Part shown: positions 6,905-13,586 of the stretch, in pieces
Layout: every line of letters starts with the position of its first letter
Numbering within the stretch: position 1 is the stretch's first letter
Source of the DNA: Candidatus Methylomirabilota bacterium
GTDB lineage: Bacteria; Methylomirabilota; Methylomirabilia; Methylomirabilales; CSP1-5
Assembly: GCA_022615475.1 (NCBI GenBank)
Contig: JAKEGQ010000211.1
Coordinates: 1 to 13,586, forward strand
Reading direction: 5' to 3'
Length of the DNA stretch: 13,586 nt
Program-made: the position numbers and the translations under genes
The notes under the pieces: generated by a model
Told to the model about the DNA's origin: nothing
Database searches by the model: none
What the model saw: only the letters and a program-made list of their open reading frames with translations

Positions 6905-7993
6905 TCAGTTCTGGCCGAGCTTCCGCGGCTGGTAGTCGGGCCAGTCCGGTCGCTCGATCACCACCGGGTCGCCAGCGAGACTCTTCAGAAACTCCACCAG
7001 CGCGCGCTTCTCGGCCGTCGTGAGTCCGAGGGGCTTTATCAACGGGCTGTTGTTCGGGTGCTGGCCCCCGCCCCGGTCGTATAAGGCGACGACGTCCTCG
7101 AGGGTGCCGAGGTTCCCGTTATGCATGTATGGCGCGGTGCGGCTCACCTCGCGAAGACTCGGCGTTCGAAACTTTCCCCAGTCCGCTTTCTCCTTCGTCA
7201 CGCCGTAGAGCCCAGGATCCTCCCGGTAGTTCTCAGCATGCGGCGCGCCGAGCGTTCTGAAGAATCGGCGGAATGTAATGTGACGCAGGGGATCCGCGAA
7301 GAGGTCGGGGTTTTCGGGAACGCCCAGGGCGTGAAACTTCTGGTCAGAGAGGAGGGCCCCGTTGTGGCACTGGATGCATCCCGCCTTGCCCTGGAAGAGG
7401 GCGAGGCCGTTCCGTGCTTCGCCCGAGAGCGCCGCCGTCTCGCCCCCGAGGTACCGATCGATGGGCGTGTTCCGGGACGTGATCGTTTTCAGGAAGGCGG
7501 TCACGGCGCTGAGCGTTCGTCCAAACGTCGGCTCACCGCCGAAGGCCTTCTTGAACAGCTCGACGTACTCGGGAATCTGCTTCAGCCGCTCCGCAAAGAG
7601 CCGGCCGTCCACTTGCATGAAATGCGCCTCGGTCAGGTGGTCGCGGACGACCGTGGGAAGGTCTGACCCGGACAGTCGCCCGTCCCAATAGCTCCGTCTA
7701 TAGTGCGCTGCATTCAAGAGCGTCTGTGTGTTCCGGAAGTACTCGCTGCCAGGGTAACCGGTGGACAGCGGCTTCCCGTCGCCCCATCCCTTGGTCGGAT
7801 CGTGGCAGGTATCACACGAGATCCCGCCGTCGCCGGAAAGCCGTGGCTCGAAGAACAGGTACTTCCCCAGCTCTACCTGTTCGACCTTCGGAGGCTCCAG
7901 CGGAGGCAGCGCCTGCAGGGTCTGCGCCCACGCCGCTGGGACTACGCCGAGGAGCATCGAGATTGTAATGCAACATATGAACAGTGGTCGCAT
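6905..7993 (-). CDS. idrP2: Second diheme cytochrome c peroxidase/MauG-family protein (IdrP2-like)
   Basis: Paralog of the preceding peroxidase, 362 residues from ATG 7993. The start is supported by GAGGAG about six bases upstream and by a Sec signal beginning at once (MRPLFICCITISMLLGVVPAAWA, likely cut before QT near 24). Longer starts (ATG 8011, TTG 8032) would put charged residues before the signal. Heme sites are C60-D-T-C63-H64 and C206-I-Q-C209-H210. The second heme region is nearly identical to the paralog (GLALFQGKAGCIQCHNG), as is RTAPYMHNG near 285-293, while the N-terminal halves differ. The loop between hemes has EAHFM (122-126) in place of a CcpA PxEM motif. Expected to act in the periplasm on peroxide or another oxidant linked to the molybdoenzyme. 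The 51-base gap to the upstream gene is the longest in this operon. Confidence 0.75.
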   Translation of the reverse strand: MRPLFICCITISMLLGVVPAAWAQTLQALPPLEPPKVEQVELGKYLFFEPRLSGDGGISCDTCHDPTKGWGDGKPLSTGYPGSEYFRNTQTLLNAAHYRRSYWDGRLSGSDLPTVVRDHLTEAHFMQVDGRLFAERLKQIPEYVELFKKAFGGEPTFGRTLSAVTAFLKTITSRNTPIDRYLGGETAALSGEARNGLALFQGKAGCIQCHNGALLSDQKFHALGVPENPDLFADPLRHITFRRFFRTLGAPHAENYREDPGLYGVTKEKADWGKFRTPSLREVSRTAPYMHNGNLGTLEDVVALYDRGGGQHPNNSPLIKPLGLTTAEKRALVEFLKSLAGDPVVIERPDWPDYQPRKLGQN

Positions 7994-8044
7994 GGATCTC
8001 TCCTCGCTCATCCGGTCCCTTGTTTGCACCAAGGCCTTGCGCGA

Positions 8045-8380
8045 TCAACTTCTTTTCCGAGTCTTCCTCCGATCCTTGAGGGTATCCTCGATCGCGGTGA
8101 GGGCCGCCATGCCCGTGGGGAAACCTGAGGTGGTGATGGCGAGTAGGGCGACCTGGCGAATCTCTTCGGGTGACGCCCCCTTTTCCAGACCAAGACGCAC
8201 ATGGGCACGTATGGCTCCATCCAACCGGCCGCCAATCGCAATCCCCAGCTTGATCAGCTCGCGCGCCTTCGGATCTAGGGGCCCCTCCTGATGGACGGCC
8301 GCTCCGAGACTGTCGTAGGCCTTCCAGACTCGGCGGAAGATCCGTTGAAACCGTTCATAGGGTGCCGGCAGCTTCCCCAT
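8045..8380 (-). CDS. Carboxymuconolactone decarboxylase (AhpD-like) family protein without the CxxC pair
   Basis: Small all-helical cytoplasmic protein of 111 residues. The family signature is present: ELIKLGIAIGGRLDGAIRAH (41-60), then GASPEEIRQVALLAITTSGF (68-87). AhpD-type members carry a redox CxxC just before the conserved histidine; here the segment reads RLDGAIRAH, so there is no peroxidatic thiol chemistry. Many family members of this cysteine-free kind exist and their function is generally unknown. The ATG at 8380 has AGGAGG four bases upstream. It sits 18 bases after the small membrane protein and 51 bases before the first diheme peroxidase, so it is probably co-transcribed with both. 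A role in detoxification or in maturation of the redox enzymes is only inferred from position. Confidence 0.75.
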   Translation of the reverse strand: MGKLPAPYERFQRIFRRVWKAYDSLGAAVHQEGPLDPKARELIKLGIAIGGRLDGAIRAHVRLGLEKGASPEEIRQVALLAITTSGFPTGMAALTAIEDTLKDRRKTRKRS

Positions 8381-8398
8381 AGATCCTCCTTGCTCACG

Positions 8399-8917
8399 TT
8401 ATCCTGTGCGGCCATCATCAATCATAACTGCCACTGAAACGGCCTCAGGTGGCGGGGAGATGACCGGATAGTACAGGGACTGCCCTGGTTCGATCACGCC
8501 ACGATGAAGGAGAGAATAGTGGCGGTAGCGGGCCGGCATGTGGGATCCGACCGATGCGATCCCCACGACGAGCAGCAGGAGCACCACGCGCGCCTCCCAG
8601 AAGAAGGGGATCAGGAGCAGGACGGCGAGCTTGACCAGCACCATGATCCCCTTCCCCAAGATGAGCCAATAGAAACCAACGGCGTATATCTCCAGGGCGA
8701 TCAAGCCGAGGCCGCTCCCGATGGTGAGCCACAGATAAGGAATTAGCCTGTCCGGATCGAGTGCGAAGGCGTGGCCGCCGAGCAGCATCCCAAACGCCGC
8801 CAGGTGCAGGGTGCGCAGCGCGATCGATATCACCCGCGATCCGGACAAGAATCGCATCCGCTCGGGAAACACCCAGGACTGGAAGGCTTCGCGCATCGCC
8901 TCACCCCGCACCGGCAT
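8399..8917 (-). CDS. Four-helix integral membrane protein of unknown function
   Basis: I do not recognise a named family. The 172-residue product has about four membrane segments, near residues 29-53, 59-80, 85-105 and 108-124, with a soluble C-terminal tail. Histidines lie in or beside helices (His38 and His49 in the first; His126, His133 and His138 in SHMPARYRHYSLLHR after the fourth), which would suit b-type heme binding, but this is not proven. It lies between the TtrA-like gene, 25 bases upstream, and the AhpD-like gene, 18 bases downstream, so it may be a membrane partner of one of the molybdoenzymes or an assembly factor. The start is uncertain: ATG 8917 has AGGGG three bases upstream; ATG 8896 (MREAFQSW) has GGGG/GAGG nearby and is equally plausible. 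Confidence 0.65.
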   Translation of the reverse strand: MPVRGEAMREAFQSWVFPERMRFLSGSRVISIALRTLHLAAFGMLLGGHAFALDPDRLIPYLWLTIGSGLGLIALEIYAVGFYWLILGKGIMVLVKLAVLLLIPFFWEARVVLLLLVVGIASVGSHMPARYRHYSLLHRGVIEPGQSLYYPVISPPPEAVSVAVMIDDGRTG

Positions 8918-8942
8918 CGGCCCCTACCGCTTGCTGAAGCTC

Positions 8943-11900
8943 TCAGACCTTGGCCACCTTTACCTGTGTATCGTAGAAGACGGCGCTCCCGCCCGTGAGG
9001 TCCGACAGACACGTGTTCTTGATTACTGGGTCCACGCGCAGGGCGGCGTTGGCGTGGATCCCGGTGCTGCGCCGCGGATCGCCTTTCACCACCTGCCCGT
9101 CGATGACCACGTCGGATGCCCCGTAGGCCCAGTGACCGTGGCCCAGGGAGTAAGCGATGACGCCGGGGCGCAGTCCCTGGACGACCTTGACCCGTCCCAC
9201 GATGGGCCGGGACCGGCCATTCTTGAAGTCCCAGACCCCGTCGGGATTCGACGCCGAATGGATGCTGACCCGGTCACCATCCTTGAGGCCGCGGCGGTCC
9301 GTGTCCCGCTTATTCATGAGCACGCTGTTCGCGGGCAGGAGTGCCAGGAGCCAGTAGTTGGCCACGGTCCGGGATTTGGTCTGCATGATCTCGCGGTAGG
9401 TGATGAGGCGCAGGTCGTAGCCAGCGCGCTCATCATTGAGTGGCCGCCCTAGCGCGTCGGCGGGCGACGGCAGGTAGGCCGGGTATCCGGGAAGATACTT
9501 GCCAGTCATCGAGTTCTTGGTTCTGGCCGTCTTCTCCTGATAAAGGTTGATAAGCGTCCCGTACTTGTTCTTGAGGTGCTCGCCGTCGTACCCCTTCGCA
9601 AAATCGTCGAAGCGGCCGCCGCGGTTGAGCAGGTACACCACTTTGGGCCACAGCCCCTTCCCCACGACCTGCTTCCACCGATCGGGATCGAAGACAGTCT
9701 TCGGCAGATGCTTCCGGCTCTCCGTGAAGATCCGGATCTCCTCGGCCGTCGCGTCGGCAAGGGTCTGGTCCGGCTTGTCCCCCACCGCGAGGTTGGCCGC
9801 CATCCGCAGATAGAGGTGATCCGGGTGCGTGAACGGCTTGCCCGGTCCGAAGCCATTTGGCCCGAATCCCGGCAGCCCGAGCTTCTCGGCCATGGCCAGG
9901 AGCATCGCTTCGAGAGACATCGGAATCTCCTGACCGAAGACCGTGACGGTCTCCGGGATCGGCGCGATCACCGGTTGACGGATGGGTTGCACCTTCCAGA
10001 TCATGTTCGGATGTGAACCGGCGAACTCCCACCGCTCGAGGTTCGAGAGGTCGGGAAAGATGTAGTCGGCGTACATCGAGGTCTCGCCGATGACGATGTC
10101 GTTGGCGACGACCAGCGGGATCTTCTTTACGTCGGCCAGAATATCGATGTTGGTCTGCCCGGCGGGCAGCGCGTACACGGGTGAACCCATGTAGATGAAG
10201 AGGGCCTTCACCGGATACGGATAGGCGTCGCCGATGGACGGGATGATCTCCTGATAGATGTCCGACGAGAGGGGGAACCACGGCCGCTTGGCCGGATAGC
10301 CGCTGAAGAGCGTTGTGTCCTCGTACTTCTCCCCGTGGCGGATGACGCTCACCCCGAAGGGGTCCAGTTTGCCCTCGATCTTGCCCACCGGGAAGGGCTG
10401 GGCCCACTTCTCCTCGCTCCCATCAGGCTTCTTGGCCTCGTAGGTTTTCCCGCCGCCCGCATCGTACGTCGCTGCCTTAGCCAAGCCTCCCTTCCAGTCG
10501 TAGTTGCCGATCAGGAGGTTGAGCGCGTACCAGGCAAAGACCTGGTAAAAACCGTTGGTGTGCTGGGACACACCCCGGTGGATGTCGGCGACCGCACGCT
10601 TGCCGTGGCTGGTGAACTCCCGCGCAAGCTCCACGATGTCATGCGGCTGGATGCCGGCCAGCGCCGCCCACCCCTCGATGGTCTTGGCCTGGCTCTGCTC
10701 CTTGAGGATCTGGAGGCCGGACTTGACCGGGATATCGTTGACCCCGGCCGCAACGAAGAGCTCCCCTTCCACCGGAGCCTTGTCGGAATAGGGATCGAAC
10801 GGGATAGCCTGACCATCCTTCCAAACGAGGAAGGGGTCAAACTCGTAGGCGGTTTCTTCGCCGGTCTTCTTGTCCTTGTGGACCCGTTTCTCCTTGGGTA
10901 GGCCAACCTCGGAGGCACGGAGGAAGGCTCCCGGTTGCCCCTTCTCGAGCTTCACGAGCCAGGTGGCATTGCACCAGGTCGGCTCGCCGTCGGCCTTGGC
11001 GGCCGCCTTGTTGGCGTTGGCGAGATAGCGTGCGTCGTACCGTTGGTTCTCGATGACCCAGCGGATCATGCCGAGAGCCATGGCCCCCTCGCCACCCGGC
11101 TTGATGGGGACCCATTTCCAGGCCTTCGCCGCCGTCTTCGAGGCGCGGGGATCCACGACCGCGATCTTGAGATCCCCATCCACGAGCCGCTGGGCGATTC
11201 GGCTGGCGCGGTTGGTCGGGCCGTAGTTCCCCTCGAGCGGCGAGGCGCCGACGAAGATCATGAATTCGGCGGACTGCTGATCGCCCTGCCAGTAGAATTT
11301 GGCCCCTTTGGTCCACTTCATCTTCTTGTCTTTCTCGTCGTAGACGTACTGCTCGCTCATGGCCTTGCCGGTAAAGTAGAGCGAGCCCTGGCAGACCGTG
11401 GTGTGGCCGTGGGCGTTGACCGAGCCGAACCCTGCCTCGGTGAAGCGGCGAATCAGCTCACCGCGCCCCGCCTTGAGACGCCCCCACATGAACACGAGCT
11501 GGTTGTTCTTCGGCCCGAGGTCGGGGTGGTTCGGGTCAATGAGATATTTGAGCGCGTCCCCATGCTTGGCCTTGAAGTCGTCGAGCGTGATCTCTTTCTT
11601 GGCCACCTTCTTCGCACCGGCCACGAGCTCTTTCATGAGCTTCGGGTCCCGGAGGACCCAGATGTTTCGCAGCCCTTCCACCTTGCGGGTTTCCTCGCCG
11701 GGAACATCCTTGAAGAGGACTCCGCCCTCGACGATCTCCTTGACGGCCTGATCAAACGGGATCGAGATCCACTTGTTTTCCCCTCGCTTTCCAGCCCGCT
11801 TCAGCACCTTGACGATCCGGTACGGATCGTAGGCCGTCTGGATCGCCGCGTGGCCCTTCGGGCAGAGGAGGGCGTCCACGGGTGCCGCCTGGGTCACCGG

Positions 11901-12200
11901 CGTCTTGTACGGGAGATGGGGCATCAGGTTCCAAGGAGAGTACGGATTCCCATCGATTTTGGCGATGACGCCGTTTTCGACCTTCACCTTGATCCCGCAC
12001 TGGGTATTGCACTGCTGGCAGACCGAATAGAGGATGTTCTCTGGCTTGGCGAATGGGTACTCCTCCTGCGGCATGAGATAGTCGCCAGCCTCGGCTTCAC
12101 GCAGATCGGTGAGCAGGGCCGGAAAGTGCCCCGCCGCGGCAGAACCGCCTAGCAAGGCAGCCGTCTTGAGGAAGTCCCTTCGGCTCGTGTTCTCGCTCAT
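8943..12200 (-). CDS. ttrA: Tat-exported molybdopterin oxidoreductase, tetrathionate reductase (TtrA) family
   Basis: Large periplasmic catalytic subunit of 1085 residues; Salmonella TtrA is about 1020. A twin-arginine signal opens the protein (SRRDFLK at 6-12, then an Ala/Gly-rich hydrophobic core). The [4Fe-4S] ligands are C61-x2-C64-x3-C68-x44-C113. LIDPNHPDLGPKNNQLVF and later PIKPGG...ALGMIRWVIENQRYDA are segments I associate with TtrA proteins. The probable molybdenum ligand is Cys270 in HTTVCQGS. The family reduces tetrathionate to thiosulfate with quinol-derived electrons; relatives act on other sulfur, selenium or arsenic compounds, so the substrate here is not certain. ATG 12200 has GAGGAG six bases upstream; ATG 12206, two codons earlier, directly abuts that sequence and is less likely. 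It follows the NrfD-like gene by 15 bases, giving the order ttrB-ttrC-ttrA as in Salmonella. Confidence 0.75.
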   Translation of the reverse strand: MSENTSRRDFLKTAALLGGSAAAGHFPALLTDLREAEAGDYLMPQEEYPFAKPENILYSVCQQCNTQCGIKVKVENGVIAKIDGNPYSPWNLMPHLPYKTPVTQAAPVDALLCPKGHAAIQTAYDPYRIVKVLKRAGKRGENKWISIPFDQAVKEIVEGGVLFKDVPGEETRKVEGLRNIWVLRDPKLMKELVAGAKKVAKKEITLDDFKAKHGDALKYLIDPNHPDLGPKNNQLVFMWGRLKAGRGELIRRFTEAGFGSVNAHGHTTVCQGSLYFTGKAMSEQYVYDEKDKKMKWTKGAKFYWQGDQQSAEFMIFVGASPLEGNYGPTNRASRIAQRLVDGDLKIAVVDPRASKTAAKAWKWVPIKPGGEGAMALGMIRWVIENQRYDARYLANANKAAAKADGEPTWCNATWLVKLEKGQPGAFLRASEVGLPKEKRVHKDKKTGEETAYEFDPFLVWKDGQAIPFDPYSDKAPVEGELFVAAGVNDIPVKSGLQILKEQSQAKTIEGWAALAGIQPHDIVELAREFTSHGKRAVADIHRGVSQHTNGFYQVFAWYALNLLIGNYDWKGGLAKAATYDAGGGKTYEAKKPDGSEEKWAQPFPVGKIEGKLDPFGVSVIRHGEKYEDTTLFSGYPAKRPWFPLSSDIYQEIIPSIGDAYPYPVKALFIYMGSPVYALPAGQTNIDILADVKKIPLVVANDIVIGETSMYADYIFPDLSNLERWEFAGSHPNMIWKVQPIRQPVIAPIPETVTVFGQEIPMSLEAMLLAMAEKLGLPGFGPNGFGPGKPFTHPDHLYLRMAANLAVGDKPDQTLADATAEEIRIFTESRKHLPKTVFDPDRWKQVVGKGLWPKVVYLLNRGGRFDDFAKGYDGEHLKNKYGTLINLYQEKTARTKNSMTGKYLPGYPAYLPSPADALGRPLNDERAGYDLRLITYREIMQTKSRTVANYWLLALLPANSVLMNKRDTDRRGLKDGDRVSIHSASNPDGVWDFKNGRSRPIVGRVKVVQGLRPGVIAYSLGHGHWAYGASDVVIDGQVVKGDPRRSTGIHANAALRVDPVIKNTCLSDLTGGSAVFYDTQVKVAKV

Positions 12201-12215
12201 GGCCATCTCCTCTTA

Positions 12216-13385
12216 TCACGCAACAAGGCGGCGGCTGTCGCCATCTCCGGCGCCCCACGCCTCAGGATTCTTCAAAAACGGCACGACCTCAATCGCCAGG
12301 ACAAAGGCTAACGCGGCTGCCCCGATCACGCCAATCGCCAGATACCACTCGGTCGCACTGGGAAAGTAGGTCACCGCCAACCGGGGATGGACGAAGGCCT
12401 CCGGCAACGTCCGGAAGTCAGGAACGGCCAGGCCGGGTAACACCAGGTTCTGCTTGGTCCCCGCGTAGCCGATAGCAATACACAAACCCGAAAGCGCGAG
12501 CCATGGCGCGCGCCCACCCACGGGCGAAGCCAGGAGCAGGGTCGGAAGAACCAGACCCATTGCGAGCTGAAGGACCCAGAACACCCACCAGTACGGGCCG
12601 AACACCATAAGGCGGTGCGCCTCGATAACCGCCGGAAACCCGGTGTAATAGGTGACCGAGAACTCGGCAAACTCGATGACGATGTTCAGTGCCAGCAGTC
12701 CCAGCAGTGCCTGGCGGAAGAAGCGACCGGCGGCTTCGTTCTCCGCATCATCCGGCCACCGCCGGAACAGGACAGACGCGAACGCCACCAGTCCCATGCC
12801 TGACAGGAGGGCGGAGAAGAGGAAGCGGATCGGCTGGAGCCCTGAGTTCCAGTAGGGCTTAGAGGCCAGGACCCCAAAGAGAGCCCCCTCGCCGCCGCCG
12901 AAGGTCACAACGAGGGCAAAGCCGGCGATGGACAGCCACCTCAGGGCCCGTTGGCTCCCGTGGGCCATCGCCACGAGCATGGCGACCAGCACAAGGGAGT
13001 ACACGGTATACACCCAGACCATCCAGGCGAGCAGTGAGGTCGAGGTCGCACGCGTAAACAGATACCAGAAGCGCTCCATGTGGCCCAGATCCAAAAGGAC
13101 CAGGGTAAGCCCTGCACCGAGGCTCGTCAGCGCGATCGGGACCGCATAGCGACTCGGACGGCGAAGGGAGGCAATGCCGAGGCCGTGATAGAGAAAGGCA
13201 ACGAGGAAGGCACCGCCAGAAATCCCGACCAGGTAGATGTAGAGCCCAACCCATAGCCCCCATGGGATGTAGCTCCCAAAGGCGAGGTGGGCCTTGCCGA
13301 AGGCCAGCCGGTGCCAGAGTCCGACGGCTCCGAAGACAACCGCCACCAGAAGGACGGGGGTAAGAAACTTCGATGCCCTGAGCAT
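12216..13385 (-). CDS. ttrC: NrfD/PsrC-family polytopic membrane subunit (TtrC-like)
   Basis: Integral membrane protein of 389 residues with roughly nine to ten hydrophobic helices. In this family it anchors the periplasmic catalytic and iron-sulfur subunits and exchanges electrons with the quinone pool. Family features include SYIPWGLWVGLYIY (38-51), DLGHMERFWYLF (99-110), the acidic helix segment IEFAEFSVTYY (237-247) and TEWYL near 345-349. It has no heme-binding CxxCH. The ATG at 13385 has GAGG six bases upstream, and the full AGGAGG overlaps the TAG stop of the iron-sulfur subunit gene nine bases away. Downstream lies the TtrA-like gene. The membrane fold and context make NrfD-family membership firm; the ttrC symbol rests on the neighbouring TtrA-like subunit and gene order. 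Confidence 0.82.
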   Translation of the reverse strand: MLRASKFLTPVLLVAVVFGAVGLWHRLAFGKAHLAFGSYIPWGLWVGLYIYLVGISGGAFLVAFLYHGLGIASLRRPSRYAVPIALTSLGAGLTLVLLDLGHMERFWYLFTRATSTSLLAWMVWVYTVYSLVLVAMLVAMAHGSQRALRWLSIAGFALVVTFGGGEGALFGVLASKPYWNSGLQPIRFLFSALLSGMGLVAFASVLFRRWPDDAENEAAGRFFRQALLGLLALNIVIEFAEFSVTYYTGFPAVIEAHRLMVFGPYWWVFWVLQLAMGLVLPTLLLASPVGGRAPWLALSGLCIAIGYAGTKQNLVLPGLAVPDFRTLPEAFVHPRLAVTYFPSATEWYLAIGVIGAAALAFVLAIEVVPFLKNPEAWGAGDGDSRRLVA

Positions 13386-13394
13386 GGCAGCCTC

Positions 13395-13586
13395 CTATGT
13401 GAGATAGAAGACCTGGGGCTTTGTTCCCAGCTCTTCCTTGAGTCGCATCACGTTCGGTTTCCCTGCGAGCTCGGAGATCACGCTCTCGGGATCATTCAGA
13501 TCACCAAAGTACGTCGCGTAGCCGACGCAGGTCGTGACACACGCCGGGAGCATCCCGGCCTCCAGCCGGTGGATGCAGAAGTGGCA
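13395..13586 (-). CDS. ttrB: 4Fe-4S ferredoxin-type subunit, C-terminal end (TtrB-like; partial, runs off the right edge)
   Basis: Only the last 63 residues are in the window, in frame from the very edge. They read CHFCIHRLEAGMLPACVTTC, then GYATYFGDLNDPES and a KEELGTKPQVFYLT terminus. The Cys-x2-Cys-x11-Cys-x3-Cys arrangement followed by FGDLNDP is typical of the final cluster region of DmsB/PsrB/TtrB subunits carrying several [4Fe-4S] clusters, which wire electrons from the NrfD-like membrane subunit to the molybdenum subunit. It ends nine bases before the NrfD-like gene and shares its ribosome-binding site with that gene's start. Signal sequence and upstream cluster motifs lie outside the window. 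Confidence 0.88.
   Translation of the reverse strand, partial: CHFCIHRLEAGMLPACVTTCVGYATYFGDLNDPESVISELAGKPNVMRLKEELGTKPQVFYLT

Noticed and set aside
7994..8032. N-terminal extension of the diheme peroxidase from TTG 8032 or ATG 8011
   Set aside because: It would put charged residues before a normal signal peptide, while ATG 7993 has a strong ribosome-binding site at correct spacing.
10935..12152. Plus-strand open frame of about 405 codons opposite the TtrA-like gene
   Set aside because: It is fully antisense to a coding region with cofactor motifs throughout; the translation is rich in Leu, Val, Asp, Arg and His with no domain signature.
1..13586. tRNA, rRNA, CRISPR arrays, insertion sequences
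   Set aside because: No cloverleaf-like sequence, regularly spaced repeats or transposase-like protein was seen on either strand by eye.

Overview
This is a GC-rich window from an uncultured-type bacterium. Every gene I can support lies on the minus strand, so transcription runs from high to low coordinates. The protein families (Tat-exported molybdopterin oxidoreductases, an NrfD-type membrane subunit, diheme c-type peroxidases, a Rieske protein) point to a Gram-negative respiratory bacterium. I cannot place it reliably; a Methylomirabilota/NC10-, Rokubacteria- or proteobacteria-like lineage is only a guess.

In transcription order, the right half (13586 to 8943) carries a TtrBCA-like complex: the C-terminal end of a ferredoxin-like 4Fe-4S subunit, a polytopic NrfD/TtrC-type quinol-interacting subunit, and a large Tat-targeted molybdopterin subunit of the tetrathionate-reductase (TtrA) family. 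Two small genes follow: a four-helix membrane protein of unknown function, and a carboxymuconolactone-decarboxylase-like protein that lacks the usual redox cysteine pair.

The middle (7993 to 2506) holds two diheme cytochrome c peroxidase/MauG-like proteins, a Tat-targeted Rieske protein and an arsenite-oxidase-family (AioA-like) molybdoenzyme. Two diheme peroxidases beside an Aio-type Rieske/molybdoenzyme pair is the published signature of the iodate reductase cluster idrABP1P2, and no arsenic genes are visible. I therefore call this an Idr-like module, with a divergent arsenite oxidase as the alternative.

From the right edge to 2506 the intergenic gaps are 9 to about 50 bases, and most Shine-Dalgarno sequences touch or overlap the preceding stop codon. 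The nine genes therefore look like one operon joining two respiratory molybdoenzyme modules. This is the most notable feature of the window.

The left part (2505 to 1) is a separate unit. A 300-base gap holds a good match to a sigma-54 (-24/-12) promoter and two upstream imperfect repeats that could be activator sites. Next comes an adrenodoxin-reductase-type ferredoxin-NADP reductase, then a 201-base gap with a REP-like palindromic element and a perfect 10-base inverted repeat, and finally the N-terminal half of NADP-dependent isocitrate dehydrogenase (icd), cut by the window edge. These two genes would serve NADPH and ferredoxin metabolism. No tRNA, rRNA, CRISPR array or transposase was seen.
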